64,000 bases of DNA from RPQJ01 sp963706535 (GTDB lineage Bacteria > Pseudomonadota > Gammaproteobacteria > Steroidobacterales > Steroidobacteraceae), in NCBI GenBank assembly GCA_963706535.1, contig CAVPMU010000017.1, positions 1-64,000 on the forward strand, read 5' to 3'. The notes under the pieces are model-generated. The model saw only the letters and a program-made list of their open reading frames with translations, had not been told where the DNA came from and made no database searches. Shown piece by piece: positions 44,095 through 54,977 of this stretch. Position 1 is the stretch's first letter; each line of letters opens with the position of its first letter. Made by a program: the position numbers and the translations under genes.

Positions 44095-46017
44095 TCATGC
44101 GCGGCGCGAGCCCACCCTGAAGAGCATCACCGCGAGCGCACCGACCACCACGAGGCCCAGCCACCCGCCGAACTGCAGGGCGGCGGGCAGCGCGATCACG
44201 TCGGCGCGTCCCGAGGTGACGATCGGGATGGCGATGAAGATGCCCATCAGCGCCTCGCCCGTGATCAGGCCCGCGGCGAACAGCATGCCGTTGCGCTTGG
44301 CGCGCTCCGCCTCGCCGCTGTCGCCGTGCACGCCGAGCCTGCGCTCGACGAGGTGCGCGATGAGGCCGCCGATGAAGATGGGCACGGACAATTCGAGCGG
44401 CAGGTAGATGCCGACCGCGACCGCGAGCACGGGAGCGCGGAACTCGGCGCCCCGCTTCTCGAGCCACAGGTCGAGCGCGATCACGCCGGCGCCGATGCCT
44501 GCGCCGATCGCCACCATGCCCCAGGGCAGGTAGCCGCCGAACATGCCCTTCGCGACCGAGGCCATCAGCGTCGCCTGCGGCGCGAGCAGCGGATCCGGGT
44601 GCTCGGGCGTCGGCACGCCGATGCCGTAGGCCTTGGCGAGCAGGTTCAGCACTGGAGCCATCACGAGCGCGCTAGAGGCCGCGCCGATCGCGAGCATCAC
44701 CTGCTGCTTCCATGGCGTGGCGCCGACGATGTAGCCGCACTTCAGGTCCTGCAGGTTGTCGCCGCCGATGCAGGCCGCGCAGCAGACCACCGCGCCGATC
44801 ATGATCGCGGCCACCGGGCCGAGCTCGGCGTTCCTGCCCATCAGCAGCATCAGCACCAGCGACGCGAACAGGATGGTGCAGATGGTGATGCCGGAGACCG
44901 GGTTGTTCGAGGAGCCGACGAGTCCGGCCATGTAGGCCGATACCGAGACGAAGAGGAACCCCGCGACGATCATGATGATGGTCATCGGCAGGCTCACGGA
45001 CACGCTGCCTACGATGTTCTGGTAGAGCGCGAACAGCGGCAGCGTGAACAGCAGCGTGCCGATCAGGATCGCGTTCATCGGCAGGTCCTGCTCGGTGTGC
45101 GAGATGGCCTTGCCGGCGCCGGCACGCGCGGCGGCGAGCCCGCTCCTGACGCCCGAGAGCAGCGATTCGCGGATCGAGATCAGCGCCCACACGCCGCCCA
45201 CCAGCATCGCGCCGACGCCGAGGTAGCGGATCTGCGCCGACCAGATCGCGTAGGCCGCGTCCTCCGCACCCAGTCCGGCGACGCGCGCCGCGAGCTCGGC
45301 ATTGCCGTCGAGGAAGAACGCGCTGTAGATCGGGATCGCGATGTTCCAGGAGATGATGCCGCCGCTCACCACCAGTACGCCGATGTTGAGGCCGACGATG
45401 TAGCCCACGCCGAGCAGCGCGGGCGAGAGGTTGGTGCCGAAGTAGGCGATGCCCTTGCCCAGCCACGCAGCGCCCGCCGCGGTGTCCGGGATGAGGCGCA
45501 GGCCGCTCGCGGCCGCGAGCTTGGCGAAGCCGCCGCCGAGTGCCGCCAGCCCAAGGATCTTCACGCCCTGCGCCGGGTTCTCGCCCGTCTTGAGTACCTC
45601 GGCCGCCGCCTTGCCCTCCGGGAAGGCGAGGCCCTGGTCCACGATCAGCGCGCGGCGCAGTGGCACCGAGAAGAACACGCCGAGGATGCCGCCGAGGCCC
45701 GCGATCGCCAGCACCCACATGTACTGGAAGTCCGACCAGTGGCCGAGGATCACCAGGGCCGGGATGGTGAAGATCACGCCCGAGGCGATGGACGAGCCCG
45801 CCGAGGCGCCCGTCTGCACGATGTTGTTCTCGAGGATGCCGCCGCCGCCGAGCATGCGCAGTACGGCCATCGACACCACCGCGGCCGGGATGGCCGAGGC
45901 GATGGTCATGCCCGCGAACAGCCCGAGGTAGGTGTTCGCCGCGGCCAGGATCATCGCGAGCACGATGGCGAGCGCGATGGCGCGGAAGGTGAGCTGCGGG
46001 GCGACGGCCGCATTCAT
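44095..46017 (-). CDS. OPT-family oligopeptide transporter
   Basis: 640-residue polytopic protein (about 15-16 helices) of the bacterial OPT family. Typical segments are AAANTYLGLFAGMTIASAIPAAVVSMAVLR, ILENNIVQTGASAGSSIASGVIFTIPAL, VDQGLAFPEGKAAAEVLKTGE, GSSNNPVSGITICTI and GGDNLQDLKCGYIVGATPWKQQ. ATG 46017 follows GGAG by about nine bases. Last gene of the peptide-use operon, 10 bp after the M2 peptidase. Substrate (peptides or metal chelates) is not shown by sequence. Confidence 0.93.
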   Translation of the reverse strand: MNAAVAPQLTFRAIALAIVLAMILAAANTYLGLFAGMTIASAIPAAVVSMAVLRMLGGGGILENNIVQTGASAGSSIASGVIFTIPALVILGHWSDFQYMWVLAIAGLGGILGVFFSVPLRRALIVDQGLAFPEGKAAAEVLKTGENPAQGVKILGLAALGGGFAKLAAASGLRLIPDTAAGAAWLGKGIAYFGTNLSPALLGVGYIVGLNIGVLVVSGGIISWNIAIPIYSAFFLDGNAELAARVAGLGAEDAAYAIWSAQIRYLGVGAMLVGGVWALISIRESLLSGVRSGLAAARAGAGKAISHTEQDLPMNAILIGTLLFTLPLFALYQNIVGSVSVSLPMTIIMIVAGFLFVSVSAYMAGLVGSSNNPVSGITICTILFASLVLMLLMGRNAELGPVAAIMIGAVVCCAACIGGDNLQDLKCGYIVGATPWKQQVMLAIGAASSALVMAPVLNLLAKAYGIGVPTPEHPDPLLAPQATLMASVAKGMFGGYLPWGMVAIGAGIGAGVIALDLWLEKRGAEFRAPVLAVAVGIYLPLELSVPIFIGGLIAHLVERRLGVHGDSGEAERAKRNGMLFAAGLITGEALMGIFIAIPIVTSGRADVIALPAALQFGGWLGLVVVGALAVMLFRVGSRRA

Positions 46018-46027
46018 GGGGTGACTC

Positions 46028-47842
46028 CTACCAGCCGCAGGCCTGGCCCTTGTTCTGTTCCTCGAGCCAGCCGCGCAGCGGCTGGAAGTATTCCATGATC
46101 GCCGAGGCATCCATCTGCCGCGTGCCGGTCAGCTCGAAGAGCGAATCCTGCCACGGCTGGCTCGCGCCCTTGGCCAGCATCGCGCCGAACTTCCTGCCCG
46201 CCTGCTCGTTGCCGTACACGGAGCATTCCGACAGCGGTCCCTTGAAGCCTGCCGCGTCGCAAAGTGCCTTCTGGAACTGGAACTGGATGATGAAGGACAG
46301 GAAGTAGCGCGTGTACGGCGTGTTGCCGGGGATGTGGTACTTCGCGCCCGGGTCGAAGTCGGCCTCGGTACGCGCGACCGGTGCCGCGACGCCCTGGTAC
46401 TTCTCGCGCAGCGCCCACCAGGCGGCGTTGTAGTTCTCCGGGGCCACCTCCCCCGCGAACACCTTCCAGCGCCACTCGTCGATCAGCTTGCCGAAGGGCA
46501 GGAAGGCGATCTTCTCCAGCGCCATCTTCATCTGCTGGTTGATAACGGCCTCCCGGCTCATCTTCGATTCCGGCACCAGCCCGATCTGCGCGAGGTACGC
46601 CGGCGTCATCGAGAGGTTCACCGTGTCGCCCACGGCCTCGTGGAAACCGTCGTGGGCGCCGTTCTGGAACAGGAACGGCTGGTCCTTGTACCAGAGGTAG
46701 TAATACACGTGGCCGAGCTCGTGGTAGATGGTGCGCAGCTCCTCGTAGGTGGGACGGATGCACTGCTTGATGCGCACGTCCTCCTTGCCGTCCATGTGCC
46801 AGGCGCTCGCGTGGCACTGCACGTTGCGGTCGCGTGGCTGCGTCAGCATCGAGCGTTCCCAGAACGTCGCGGGCAGCGCCGGGAAGGCGATCGACTGGTA
46901 GAAGGCCTCGGCCGACTTCGTCATCCTGACGGCGTCGTAGCCCTGCTTCACGAGCGCGGCGTCCACGTCGAGGTCACTCACGCCCGGGTAGGGCTCGAGC
47001 AGGTCGTACACGGCATCCCACTGCTGCGCCCACATGTTGCCGAGCAGGTGCGCGGGTATCGGCTTGCCGGCGGGCACCTTGTCCTCGCCGTACTTCTTCG
47101 CGAGCCGGCCTCGCGCGTAGCACTGCAGGTCCCTGTACAGCGGCTCGACCTGCGAATAGAGCCGGGCCGCCTCCTGCCGGAAGTCGTCGGCCGGCATGTC
47201 GTAGCCGGAGCGCCACATCGCGCCGAGGTCCTCGTAGCCGAGCGTCCGGGCGCCCTCGTTGGCCAATCGTGTGAATCGGGCGTAGTCGGCGCGCAACGCC
47301 CGGGCCGTGTCGTGCCAGCCCTTCCAGGCGTCGAGCAGCTCGTCGTAGTCGCGGCTCGTCTCCAGGACGGTCTTCAACCGCACTTCGTCGCGGCAGGATT
47401 CCGGGCCCTGCGGACAGTACTTCGCCGAGCCGTACTTCGCCTCCATGCCGGCGAGCAGCGTGGCGAGCTCGCTGCGCTTGGCCGGGTCGTCCGGCGCCGG
47501 TGCCGACACCCCGAGCTTCAGCAGCCCGATGGCGCGCTGCGAGGCCGGGCTCATCGGCTGGCCCTCGAACTGCTTCGCCTCCTCCACCGCCTTGCTGAAA
47601 GCGGCGAGCCAGCGCTCGGTCGCGCGCGCGTTCAGCAGTTGCGTGTCGACATTAATGTAAGTGGCCTGGGTCCAGCCCGCGGCGTTTCCTTCGAGCCAGA
47701 TGTCCGCGAACTCCTTGTTGATTCGCGCGACGAACCCGTCAGCCGTCTCGGCGGAGGCGCTACCGGTCGGCAGCAGGGTCATGGCCGCAACGATCGTGGC
47801 AACGCCGGAGAGGCGCGCCTTGCGTAAGGCGTCAGTGATCAT
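46028..47842 (-). CDS. M2-family peptidyl-dipeptidase (ACE-like)
   Basis: 604-residue zinc metallopeptidase related to angiotensin-converting enzyme; these remove dipeptides from peptide C-termini. The signal peptide (to about residue 31, SASA/ET) places it in the periplasm. The zinc site is HELGH (374-378) with the third ligand in GFHEAVGDT about 24 residues later. Other ACE features: PRDRNVQCHASAWHMDG and TRYFLSFIIQFQFQKALCDAAG. Start ATG 47842. Flanked by peptide transporters, which suits extracytoplasmic peptide trimming before uptake. Confidence 0.95.
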   Translation of the reverse strand: MITDALRKARLSGVATIVAAMTLLPTGSASAETADGFVARINKEFADIWLEGNAAGWTQATYINVDTQLLNARATERWLAAFSKAVEEAKQFEGQPMSPASQRAIGLLKLGVSAPAPDDPAKRSELATLLAGMEAKYGSAKYCPQGPESCRDEVRLKTVLETSRDYDELLDAWKGWHDTARALRADYARFTRLANEGARTLGYEDLGAMWRSGYDMPADDFRQEAARLYSQVEPLYRDLQCYARGRLAKKYGEDKVPAGKPIPAHLLGNMWAQQWDAVYDLLEPYPGVSDLDVDAALVKQGYDAVRMTKSAEAFYQSIAFPALPATFWERSMLTQPRDRNVQCHASAWHMDGKEDVRIKQCIRPTYEELRTIYHELGHVYYYLWYKDQPFLFQNGAHDGFHEAVGDTVNLSMTPAYLAQIGLVPESKMSREAVINQQMKMALEKIAFLPFGKLIDEWRWKVFAGEVAPENYNAAWWALREKYQGVAAPVARTEADFDPGAKYHIPGNTPYTRYFLSFIIQFQFQKALCDAAGFKGPLSECSVYGNEQAGRKFGAMLAKGASQPWQDSLFELTGTRQMDASAIMEYFQPLRGWLEEQNKGQACGW

Positions 47843-47898
47843 GAAGACCTCGCAGTAAAGCGGCGCCCAGGCGATTCGCCCGCGCAGGTGCCGGTGAG

Positions 47899-49269
<1,371 letters not shown>

Positions 49270-49369
49270 GTGTTTTTGCTTCTGTTTCAGCTGTTTGCGC
49301 GTATGCGCGCGAGGCGCGCAGTCTCAGGGATGTTGCGGTGCAAGAGCAAGAAAAACCGGCGCGGGGCCC

Positions 49370-50848
49370 CTATTTCACGCCGCCCATCAGGCGCGTGACG
49401 GGGCGGCTGATGAGCAGCAGCACCAGCCCCACCGTGCAGCCGTACACGACGATGTCGAAGTAGCGGCCGGGCATGGCGGCGAGGTCGTTCGGGTCGAAGC
49501 TGCCGGCGATCAGTCCGGCCGTGAGCTTGCCGAGCGAGCTCGCGAGGAACCACACGCCCATCATCTGGCCGACGAAACGCGCGGGCGCGAGCTTGGTCAC
49601 GGTCGAGAGGCCGACCGGGCTCAGGCACAGCTCGCCGAAGGTGTGCAGCAGGTAGGTCAGGATCAGGTAGTACGCCGGGGACTGCGTGCCGCCGGCGACG
49701 ATGCCCGCGGCCTTTACCATGAACAGGAACCCCAGCCCCATCAGCAGCAGCCCGAACGCGAACTTGAGCGGCGCGGCCGGGTTCAGGTTGCGGCGCGCGA
49801 GGTTCACCCACAACGCCGAGAACACCGGCGCGAACAGGATCACGAAGGCCGGCTGCACGGACTGGAACCAGCCGGCGGGGATCTCGAAGCCGCCTAGGAA
49901 GCGGTCGGTGTGGCGCTTGGCGAACAGGTTCATCGACGAGCCGGCCTGTTCGAATCCGGACCAGAAGAGCGCACACGCGACGAACATCACCAGCACGACG
50001 ACGACGCGCTTGCGCTCGGTGGGGTCGAGTCCCGCGCCGAAGAACAGGTAGAGGAAGTACGCGGCCGCCATGCCGACCAGCACGTAGGCGGCACTCTTCG
50101 CCAGCGGCGCGGGATCGACGGCGACGACACCGCTCATCAGCAGGAACGCCACCAGCGCGAGCAGCGCCACGGCGCCGGCGACCACCGCCCAGTCACGCCT
50201 GAGCCCGGCGCCGCCGTCGTGCCGATGGGGAACCTCTCCCGCCCCGCCCAGCCGCGCCCGCGACATCCAGAACTGCGTGAGGCCGAGCGGCATGCCGATG
50301 GCCGCGGCGAGGAACCCGATGCGCCAGCCGTACTGCAGCGCCAGCCAGCCGGCGATCAGCGGGCCGACGAACGCGCCGAGGTTGATGCCCATGTAGAAGA
50401 TGGTGAAGCCGGCGTCGCGTCGGCCGCCGCCTTCCGGGTAGAGCTCGGCGACCAGCGTCGAGATGTTGGGCTTCAGCAGCCCCACGCCCAGGATGATCAC
50501 GGCGAGGCCGGCGAAGAACAGGGCGGGCGGCCCCGGGATCACCAGCATCAGGTTGCCGATCGTCATCAGTGCGCCGCCGGCCATCACGGCGCGCTGCGCA
50601 CCGATCAGGCGGTCGGCGATCCAGCCGCCCGGCAGTGCGGCCATGAATACCGCTGCCGTGTAGAGGCCGTAGATGGCGGTCGCGGTCTTGTCGTCGAAGC
50701 CGTAGCCGCCGTTCGCCACGGCATCCACCAGGAACAGCACGAGCAGCGCCCGCATGCCATAGAACGTGAAACGCTCCCACATCTCCGTGAAGAAGAGCGT
50801 GGAGAGCGCGCGCGGGTGGCCGAAGAACCCGTCTTTCGTGTCACTCAC
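49370..50848 (-). CDS. POT/PTR-family peptide transporter (copy A)
   Basis: 492-residue paralogue of the neighbouring transporter. EMWERFTFYGMRALLVLFLV (ExxER), GVGLLKPNISTLVAELYPEG and FYMGINLGAFVGPLIAG are intact. A longer central loop (HRHDGGAGLRRDWA) distinguishes it from copy B. Its start overlaps the tatC end by 8 bp, so it may be transcribed with tatABC; in that case the whole peptide set can be read from upstream of dtd. Confidence 0.95.
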   Translation of the reverse strand: MSDTKDGFFGHPRALSTLFFTEMWERFTFYGMRALLVLFLVDAVANGGYGFDDKTATAIYGLYTAAVFMAALPGGWIADRLIGAQRAVMAGGALMTIGNLMLVIPGPPALFFAGLAVIILGVGLLKPNISTLVAELYPEGGGRRDAGFTIFYMGINLGAFVGPLIAGWLALQYGWRIGFLAAAIGMPLGLTQFWMSRARLGGAGEVPHRHDGGAGLRRDWAVVAGAVALLALVAFLLMSGVVAVDPAPLAKSAAYVLVGMAAAYFLYLFFGAGLDPTERKRVVVVLVMFVACALFWSGFEQAGSSMNLFAKRHTDRFLGGFEIPAGWFQSVQPAFVILFAPVFSALWVNLARRNLNPAAPLKFAFGLLLMGLGFLFMVKAAGIVAGGTQSPAYYLILTYLLHTFGELCLSPVGLSTVTKLAPARFVGQMMGVWFLASSLGKLTAGLIAGSFDPNDLAAMPGRYFDIVVYGCTVGLVLLLISRPVTRLMGGVK

Positions 50849-51632
50849 CGGTTGGCGGCGCCTCTTTCTGATCTTGCGGCCGGGCGTCGCGGCGCTGCCG
50901 GATCATGTACGAAGCGAGCACGATGCCGAGCTCGTACAGAATGTACATCGGCGCGGCCATGAAACTCTGTGAGATCGCATCCGGCGGCGTGAGGAACGCC
51001 GCGACCACGAAGATGCCGAGCAGCACGTAGCCGCGGTTCTTCCTGAGCGCCTCGACCTTGACGAGGCCGGTGGCCGCGAGCAGCACCACCGCGACCGGCA
51101 CCTCGAACGCGACGCCGAACGCGAAGAACAGCAGCAGCGTGAAGTCGAGGTAGCTCGACATGTCCGTCATCATCCGCACGCCTTCGGGGGTGGTCGTGGT
51201 GAGGAAGGCGAACATCAGCGGGAAGACGACGAAATAGGCGAAGGCCACGCCGGTATAGAACAGCACCACGCTCGAGGCGAAAAGCGGCAGCGCGAAGCGC
51301 TTCTCGTGCCGATAGAGGCCGGGCGCGACGAACGCCCAGATCTGGTAGAGCACGTAGGGCATCGCGATGAACAGTGCCGTCACCAACGCCAGCTTGAGCG
51401 GCGTCATGAATGGCGCCACGACGCTGGTCGCGATCAGCGACGTGCCTTCGGGCAACTTCTCGATCAGCGGGTCCGCGACGAGCGTGAACAGCTCGTTCGA
51501 GAAGAACGCGAGCGGGATGAAGACGATCGCCACCGCCACCACGGCCCGCAGCAGCCGGGTGCGCAGCTCCAGCAGGTGCGAGATCAGGGTGCCTTCGGCG
51601 AGCGTCTCCGGCTCACGCGGGCTTTGACTCAT
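50841..51632 (-). CDS. tatC: Sec-independent translocase subunit TatC
   Basis: 263-residue, six-helix receptor of the twin-arginine export system. Conserved segments: ISHLLELRTRLLRAVVAV (start), PFMTPLKLALVTALFIAMPYVLYQIWAFVAPGLYRHEKR, FAYFVVFPLMFAFL and AFGVAFEVPVAVVLL. ATG at 51632 overlaps tatB by 20 bp. The C-terminal tail is charged and Gln-rich. Confidence 0.97.
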   Translation of the reverse strand: MSQSPREPETLAEGTLISHLLELRTRLLRAVVAVAIVFIPLAFFSNELFTLVADPLIEKLPEGTSLIATSVVAPFMTPLKLALVTALFIAMPYVLYQIWAFVAPGLYRHEKRFALPLFASSVVLFYTGVAFAYFVVFPLMFAFLTTTTPEGVRMMTDMSSYLDFTLLLFFAFGVAFEVPVAVVLLAATGLVKVEALRKNRGYVLLGIFVVAAFLTPPDAISQSFMAAPMYILYELGIVLASYMIRQRRDARPQDQKEAPPTGE

Positions 51633-51945
51633 CGGTCCTTTCCGTCTCGGCGGGCGGTTCCGCGCTCGCGGCCGGCGCGGCCGGTGCGGCTGGCGCGACC
51701 GGCGCGACCGGCGCGGCTGGCGTAGGTGGCGGCGTGTGGATCGTTTGCGAGGACTTCGGCGAGTCCTTCAGCGGGTCGTAGTGCACTTCCTGCTCGAGCT
51801 GGGTGCGCAACTGCCGGGCCATCGAGCGGGCACGACCGGCCCAGCGCCCGAGGTCGGCGGCGAGCTTGGGCAGGCGGGCCGGACCGAGCACCAGCAGCGC
51901 GATCGCAAAGATCAGCACGATCTCGGTGAAGCCGACCTCGAACAT
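51613..51945 (-). CDS. tatB: Twin-arginine translocase subunit TatB
   Basis: 110 residues: one N-terminal membrane helix (MFEVGFTEIVLIFAIALLVLGPARLPKLA, with the Glu and GP hinge of TatB), an amphipathic helix to about residue 55, and a Pro/Ala-rich tail. The tail contains tandem 9-base repeats (GGCGCGACC-like on the plus strand, 51668-51722) coding for repeated Ala-Pro-Val/Ala. Overlaps tatC and lies six bases after tatA. Confidence 0.95.
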   Translation of the reverse strand: MFEVGFTEIVLIFAIALLVLGPARLPKLAADLGRWAGRARSMARQLRTQLEQEVHYDPLKDSPKSSQTIHTPPPTPAAPVAPVAPAAPAAPAASAEPPAETERTDESKPA

Positions 51946-51951
51946 GGGGCC

Positions 51952-52200
51952 TCAGGCGCTCGGCTTGCTGTCCGACTTCGAGGCGTCGGCGCGTTCCTGG
52001 AAGTCGGCGTCCTTGTCCTTGGCCTTGGCCGTCAGGTCGTTCAGCTGCTTGGTCTGTTCGTCGTCGCCCTCGTTGACGGCCTTCTTGAAGCCGCGCACGG
52101 CGGCGCCGAGGTCCGATCCCACGTTACGCAGCTTCTTCGCGCCGAACAGGATCAGCGCAATGACGAGGATAATGAGCAGTTCGCGAAAGCCGATTCCCAT
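51952..52200 (-). CDS. tatA: Twin-arginine translocase subunit TatA
   Basis: 82 residues from ATG 52200 (MGIGFRELLIILVIALILFGAKKLRNVGSDLG); GGAG stands seven bases upstream, and a GTG 18 bases earlier is less suitable. A short membrane helix, the FG hinge, an amphipathic helix and a charged tail define TatA, the pore-forming component. Confidence 0.95.
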   Translation of the reverse strand: MGIGFRELLIILVIALILFGAKKLRNVGSDLGAAVRGFKKAVNEGDDEQTKQLNDLTAKAKDKDADFQERADASKSDSKPSA

Positions 52201-52251
52201 TGCAATCTCCGGGGCCACCTTGGGCGGACGGCAATGATACGCGAAACCCGG

Positions 52252-52713
52252 TTACGCCTTTCCGTGGCTTGCCGTGACCTCCAGCCAGAACGTGACCGGG
52301 CCGTCATTCGTGAGGCTGACCTCCATGTGTGCCCCGAAACGCCCGCTCGCGACGCGATCGCCTAGTCTCGCGCGCGCCTGGGCCACCGCGTGTTCGAACA
52401 GTGACCGCCCGAGCTCGGGACTGGCCGCGGAGGTGAAGCTCGGCCGCATGCCCTTGGTGGTGTCCGCCGCCAGCGTGAATTGCGGTACCAGCAGCAGGCC
52501 GCCACCGATCTCCAGCAGCCCGAGGTTCATCCGTCCCTCGGCATCCGGAAAGACCCGGTAGCCCACCAGGCGTTCCATCAGCCGGTCGGCCTGGGCGGGG
52601 GTGTCGTCCGGCTGGACGGCGAGCAGGACCAGCAGCCCGGTGCCGATCTGGCCTACGACCGTCCCATCCACCCGCACGCTAGCGGACGACACACGCTGCA
52701 GCAGGCCGATCAC
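52252..52713 (-). CDS. dtd: D-aminoacyl-tRNA deacylase
   Basis: 153-residue proofreading enzyme that removes D-amino acids (and glycine) from tRNAs. Starts MIGLLQRVSSASVRVDG (GTG 52713). The usual SQFTL active-site stretch is PQFTLAADT here; GMRPSF and the cross-dimer NDGPVTFWLEV motif are intact. First gene before tatA (51 bp), a plausible operon head. Confidence 0.95.
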   Translation of the reverse strand: MIGLLQRVSSASVRVDGTVVGQIGTGLLVLLAVQPDDTPAQADRLMERLVGYRVFPDAEGRMNLGLLEIGGGLLLVPQFTLAADTTKGMRPSFTSAASPELGRSLFEHAVAQARARLGDRVASGRFGAHMEVSLTNDGPVTFWLEVTASHGKA

Positions 52714-53123
52714 AGCTCCCTCCTGACGGTGGATTTTGTCCCCACAATCGTGTCTAAAGCTGTCATTGATTACTTAGTCATTGCGAGAAATCGAATTTCA
52801 GCCGCTATATCAAGATAGTCTGTCCCACTTATCCCCATATCTTATGCGGCGAGCACATCAGATTCTGGGATGATCTTCAACTTGGGATGAAGTGGGATAG
52901 CATATCTGATTGCCACTGTGTCCTTTACAGATTGTGGATCAGTATTGCCACAGGGTGCGATGCATTTCAGCTGAATCACTCCGTCGCACACCTTAAAAAA
53001 AGAGGGCATGTAAGGGCGGACCAGATCGGCAGGCTGTAACCACATCGTCGCCAGTGCGTCACCCGGGCGTCACGGGCTTCGCCCACCCTCCGCGCCATTG
53101 CGAGGTCGCAGGAGGCATGCTGC
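52714..53123. other. AT-rich, atypical spacer
   Basis: About 410 bp with far lower GC than the rest of the window (best seen at 52731-53045, with runs such as TTTTTTTAAGG on the minus strand). It holds one small open frame (52842-53045, minus) and the ribosome-binding site of the next gene (AGGAGG, about 53109). No transposase, tRNA or clear flanking repeats are visible. Composition suggests acquired DNA. Confidence 0.6.
52842..53045 (-). CDS. Small hypothetical protein in the AT-rich patch
   Basis: 67-residue frame starting MWLQPADLVRPYMPSFFK and ending KLKIIPESDVLAA. Codon use is unlike the neighbours (TTA, TCT, AGA, CAA, ACT), yet amino-acid composition looks protein-like, with three Cys and no low-complexity runs. 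No recognised domain and no good ribosome-binding site. It may be a foreign small gene or a remnant of a longer one. Confidence 0.35.
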   Translation of the reverse strand: MWLQPADLVRPYMPSFFKVCDGVIQLKCIAPCGNTDPQSVKDTVAIRYAIPLHPKLKIIPESDVLAA

Positions 53124-53942
53124 ATGAGCCCGAATCCGCCGCAACCCGTCCTGAAGGTCCGCACCGTCTTCATTTCCGACGTGCACCTGGGTTTCAAGGG
53201 CTGCCGGGCCGGCTACCTGCTCGATTTCCTGCGCAGCGTCGAGTGCCAGCAGATCTACCTCGTCGGCGACATCATCGACCTGTGGAGCCTGCACCGCAGC
53301 TTCTTCTGGCCGCAGCAGCATAACGACGTGATCCGCACGCTGCTCGGCAAGGCGAAGCACGGCACACGTGTCGTCTACGTCCCGGGCAACCACGACCGCA
53401 CGTTCCGCGACTACGACGGCTGGGTGCTCGGCAACGTCGAGGTCATGCGCGAGGCCCGGCACGAGACCGCCGACGGACGGCAATTCCTCGTGATGCACGG
53501 AGACGAATTCGACAGCGTCATCCGCGCGAGCCCGCTGCTCGAATCCCTCGGCAACCGCGCCTATGCGGCTGCCCTGCGGGTGAACCGCCACTTCAACTCG
53601 GTCCGGCAGCGCTTCGGCTACCCGTACTGGTCGCTGGCGAACTTCCTGAAGCACAAGGTGAAGAACGCCGTCAGCTACATCAGCAACTTCGAGCGCGCGG
53701 TAGCCTTCGAGGCGCGGCGCCGCGGCGTGGACGGCATCATCTGCGGGCACATCCATCGCGCCGAGATCCGCGAGATGGGTGGCGTCACCTACTGCAACGA
53801 CGGCGACTGGGTGGAAAGCTGCACCGCCCTGGTCGAGGACATGGATGGGCGCCTGAGCCTGCTCAGGTGGACGGAATCGGTCGAGGTGCTCACCAGCTCC
53901 GGTAATCTTCCGCTGGCCGTGGCGCACGGGCGCGCCGCGTGA
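53124..53942 (+). CDS. LpxH-like UDP-2,3-diacylglucosamine diphosphatase family protein
   Basis: 272-residue calcineurin-like metallophosphoesterase. All metal motifs are present: SDVHLG, GDIIDLW, PGNHDR, MHGDEFD and GHIHRAEI. The family includes LpxH (lipid A pathway) and a broader LpxH-like branch; this protein resembles the latter, often paired with a glycosyltransferase as here, so its exact substrate is uncertain. AGGAGG precedes ATG 53124. Its stop overlaps the next start (GTGA). Confidence 0.85.
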   Translation: MSPNPPQPVLKVRTVFISDVHLGFKGCRAGYLLDFLRSVECQQIYLVGDIIDLWSLHRSFFWPQQHNDVIRTLLGKAKHGTRVVYVPGNHDRTFRDYDGWVLGNVEVMREARHETADGRQFLVMHGDEFDSVIRASPLLESLGNRAYAAALRVNRHFNSVRQRFGYPYWSLANFLKHKVKNAVSYISNFERAVAFEARRRGVDGIICGHIHRAEIREMGGVTYCNDGDWVESCTALVEDMDGRLSLLRWTESVEVLTSSGNLPLAVAHGRAA

Positions 53943-54949
53943 AGATCGCACTCGTCACCGACGCCTGGCTGCCGCAGACCAATGGCGTGGTGCAGACCCT
54001 GTCGCTCACCAGCCGCGAGTTGGCGCGGGCAGGTCACACAGTGCACGTGATCGATCCAGGCGGTTTCCGCACCGTGCCCTGTCCGACGTATCCCGAGATC
54101 CGCCTGGCGTGGCGGCCCTACCGCAAACTCGCCGAGCGGCTCGAGTCCCTGCGGCCCGACACTCTCCATGTCGCGACCGAGGGGCCGCTGGGACTCGCCG
54201 CCCGGCGCTGGGCGACGCGCAGCGGCCGCCGCTTCACCACGTCCTATCACACGCAGTTCCCCGAGTACGTGCGTGCCCGGGCCCCGGTCCCGCTTGCGCT
54301 CACGTACGCTCACCTGCGGCGCTTCCACTCCGCCGCCGCCCGCACGCTGGTCGCCACACCGTCGATGATGCGCACGCTCGAGGCGCGCGGTTTCCGCAAC
54401 CTGGGGACGTGGAGCCGCGGCGTCGACACCGACCTATTCCGGCCTCGCGCCAAGGAGTTTCTCGACCTGCCGCGCCCGGTCTGGCTGTACTTCGGCCGGG
54501 TCGCAGTCGAAAAGGGCATCGGCGATTTCCTGCGCCTCGACCTGCCGGGCAGCAAGCTCGTGGTCGGCGACGGCCCTGCGACCGACGAGTTGCGCAGGGC
54601 CCATCCCGAGGTGACCTTCGTCGGGTACAAGCACGGCGAGGAACTCGCCGCCCATGTCGCTGCCGCGGATGTCTTCGTGTTCCCGAGCCGGACTGACACG
54701 TTCGGGCTGGTGCTGCTCGAGGCGATGGCCTGCGGCGTGCCGGTGGCCGCCTATCCGGTCACGGGGCCGATCGACGTCGTGCGCAACGGTGTGACCGGCA
54801 TCTTGAGCGACGACCTGCGTGCAGCCGCGCTCGCTGCCCTCGCTCTGGATCCGGCCGCCTGTCGCGAGCACGCGCTCGCCTACACCTGGGAAGCCGCGAC
54901 GCGGCAGTTCCTCTCGAACCTCGCGCCCTGCGGGGAAGAAGCCTGCTGA
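53939..54949 (+). CDS. GT4-family glycosyltransferase
   Basis: 336-residue GT-B enzyme. N-terminal MKIALVTDAWLPQTNGVVQTLS and C-terminal FPSRTDTFGLVLLEAMACGVPVAAYPVTGP (E-x7-E nucleotide-sugar motif, with E in LLEAMACG) define family GT4, near alpha-mannosyltransferases that act on diacylglycerol or phosphatidylinositol. GTG start at 53939 overlaps the phosphoesterase stop, so the two probably act in one envelope glycolipid step. Substrate is unknown. Confidence 0.88.
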   Translation: MKIALVTDAWLPQTNGVVQTLSLTSRELARAGHTVHVIDPGGFRTVPCPTYPEIRLAWRPYRKLAERLESLRPDTLHVATEGPLGLAARRWATRSGRRFTTSYHTQFPEYVRARAPVPLALTYAHLRRFHSAAARTLVATPSMMRTLEARGFRNLGTWSRGVDTDLFRPRAKEFLDLPRPVWLYFGRVAVEKGIGDFLRLDLPGSKLVVGDGPATDELRRAHPEVTFVGYKHGEELAAHVAAADVFVFPSRTDTFGLVLLEAMACGVPVAAYPVTGPIDVVRNGVTGILSDDLRAAALAALALDPAACREHALAYTWEAATRQFLSNLAPCGEEAC

Positions 54950-54977
54950 TAATGCGGTCGGCGGCCGCCGGGCCCGT

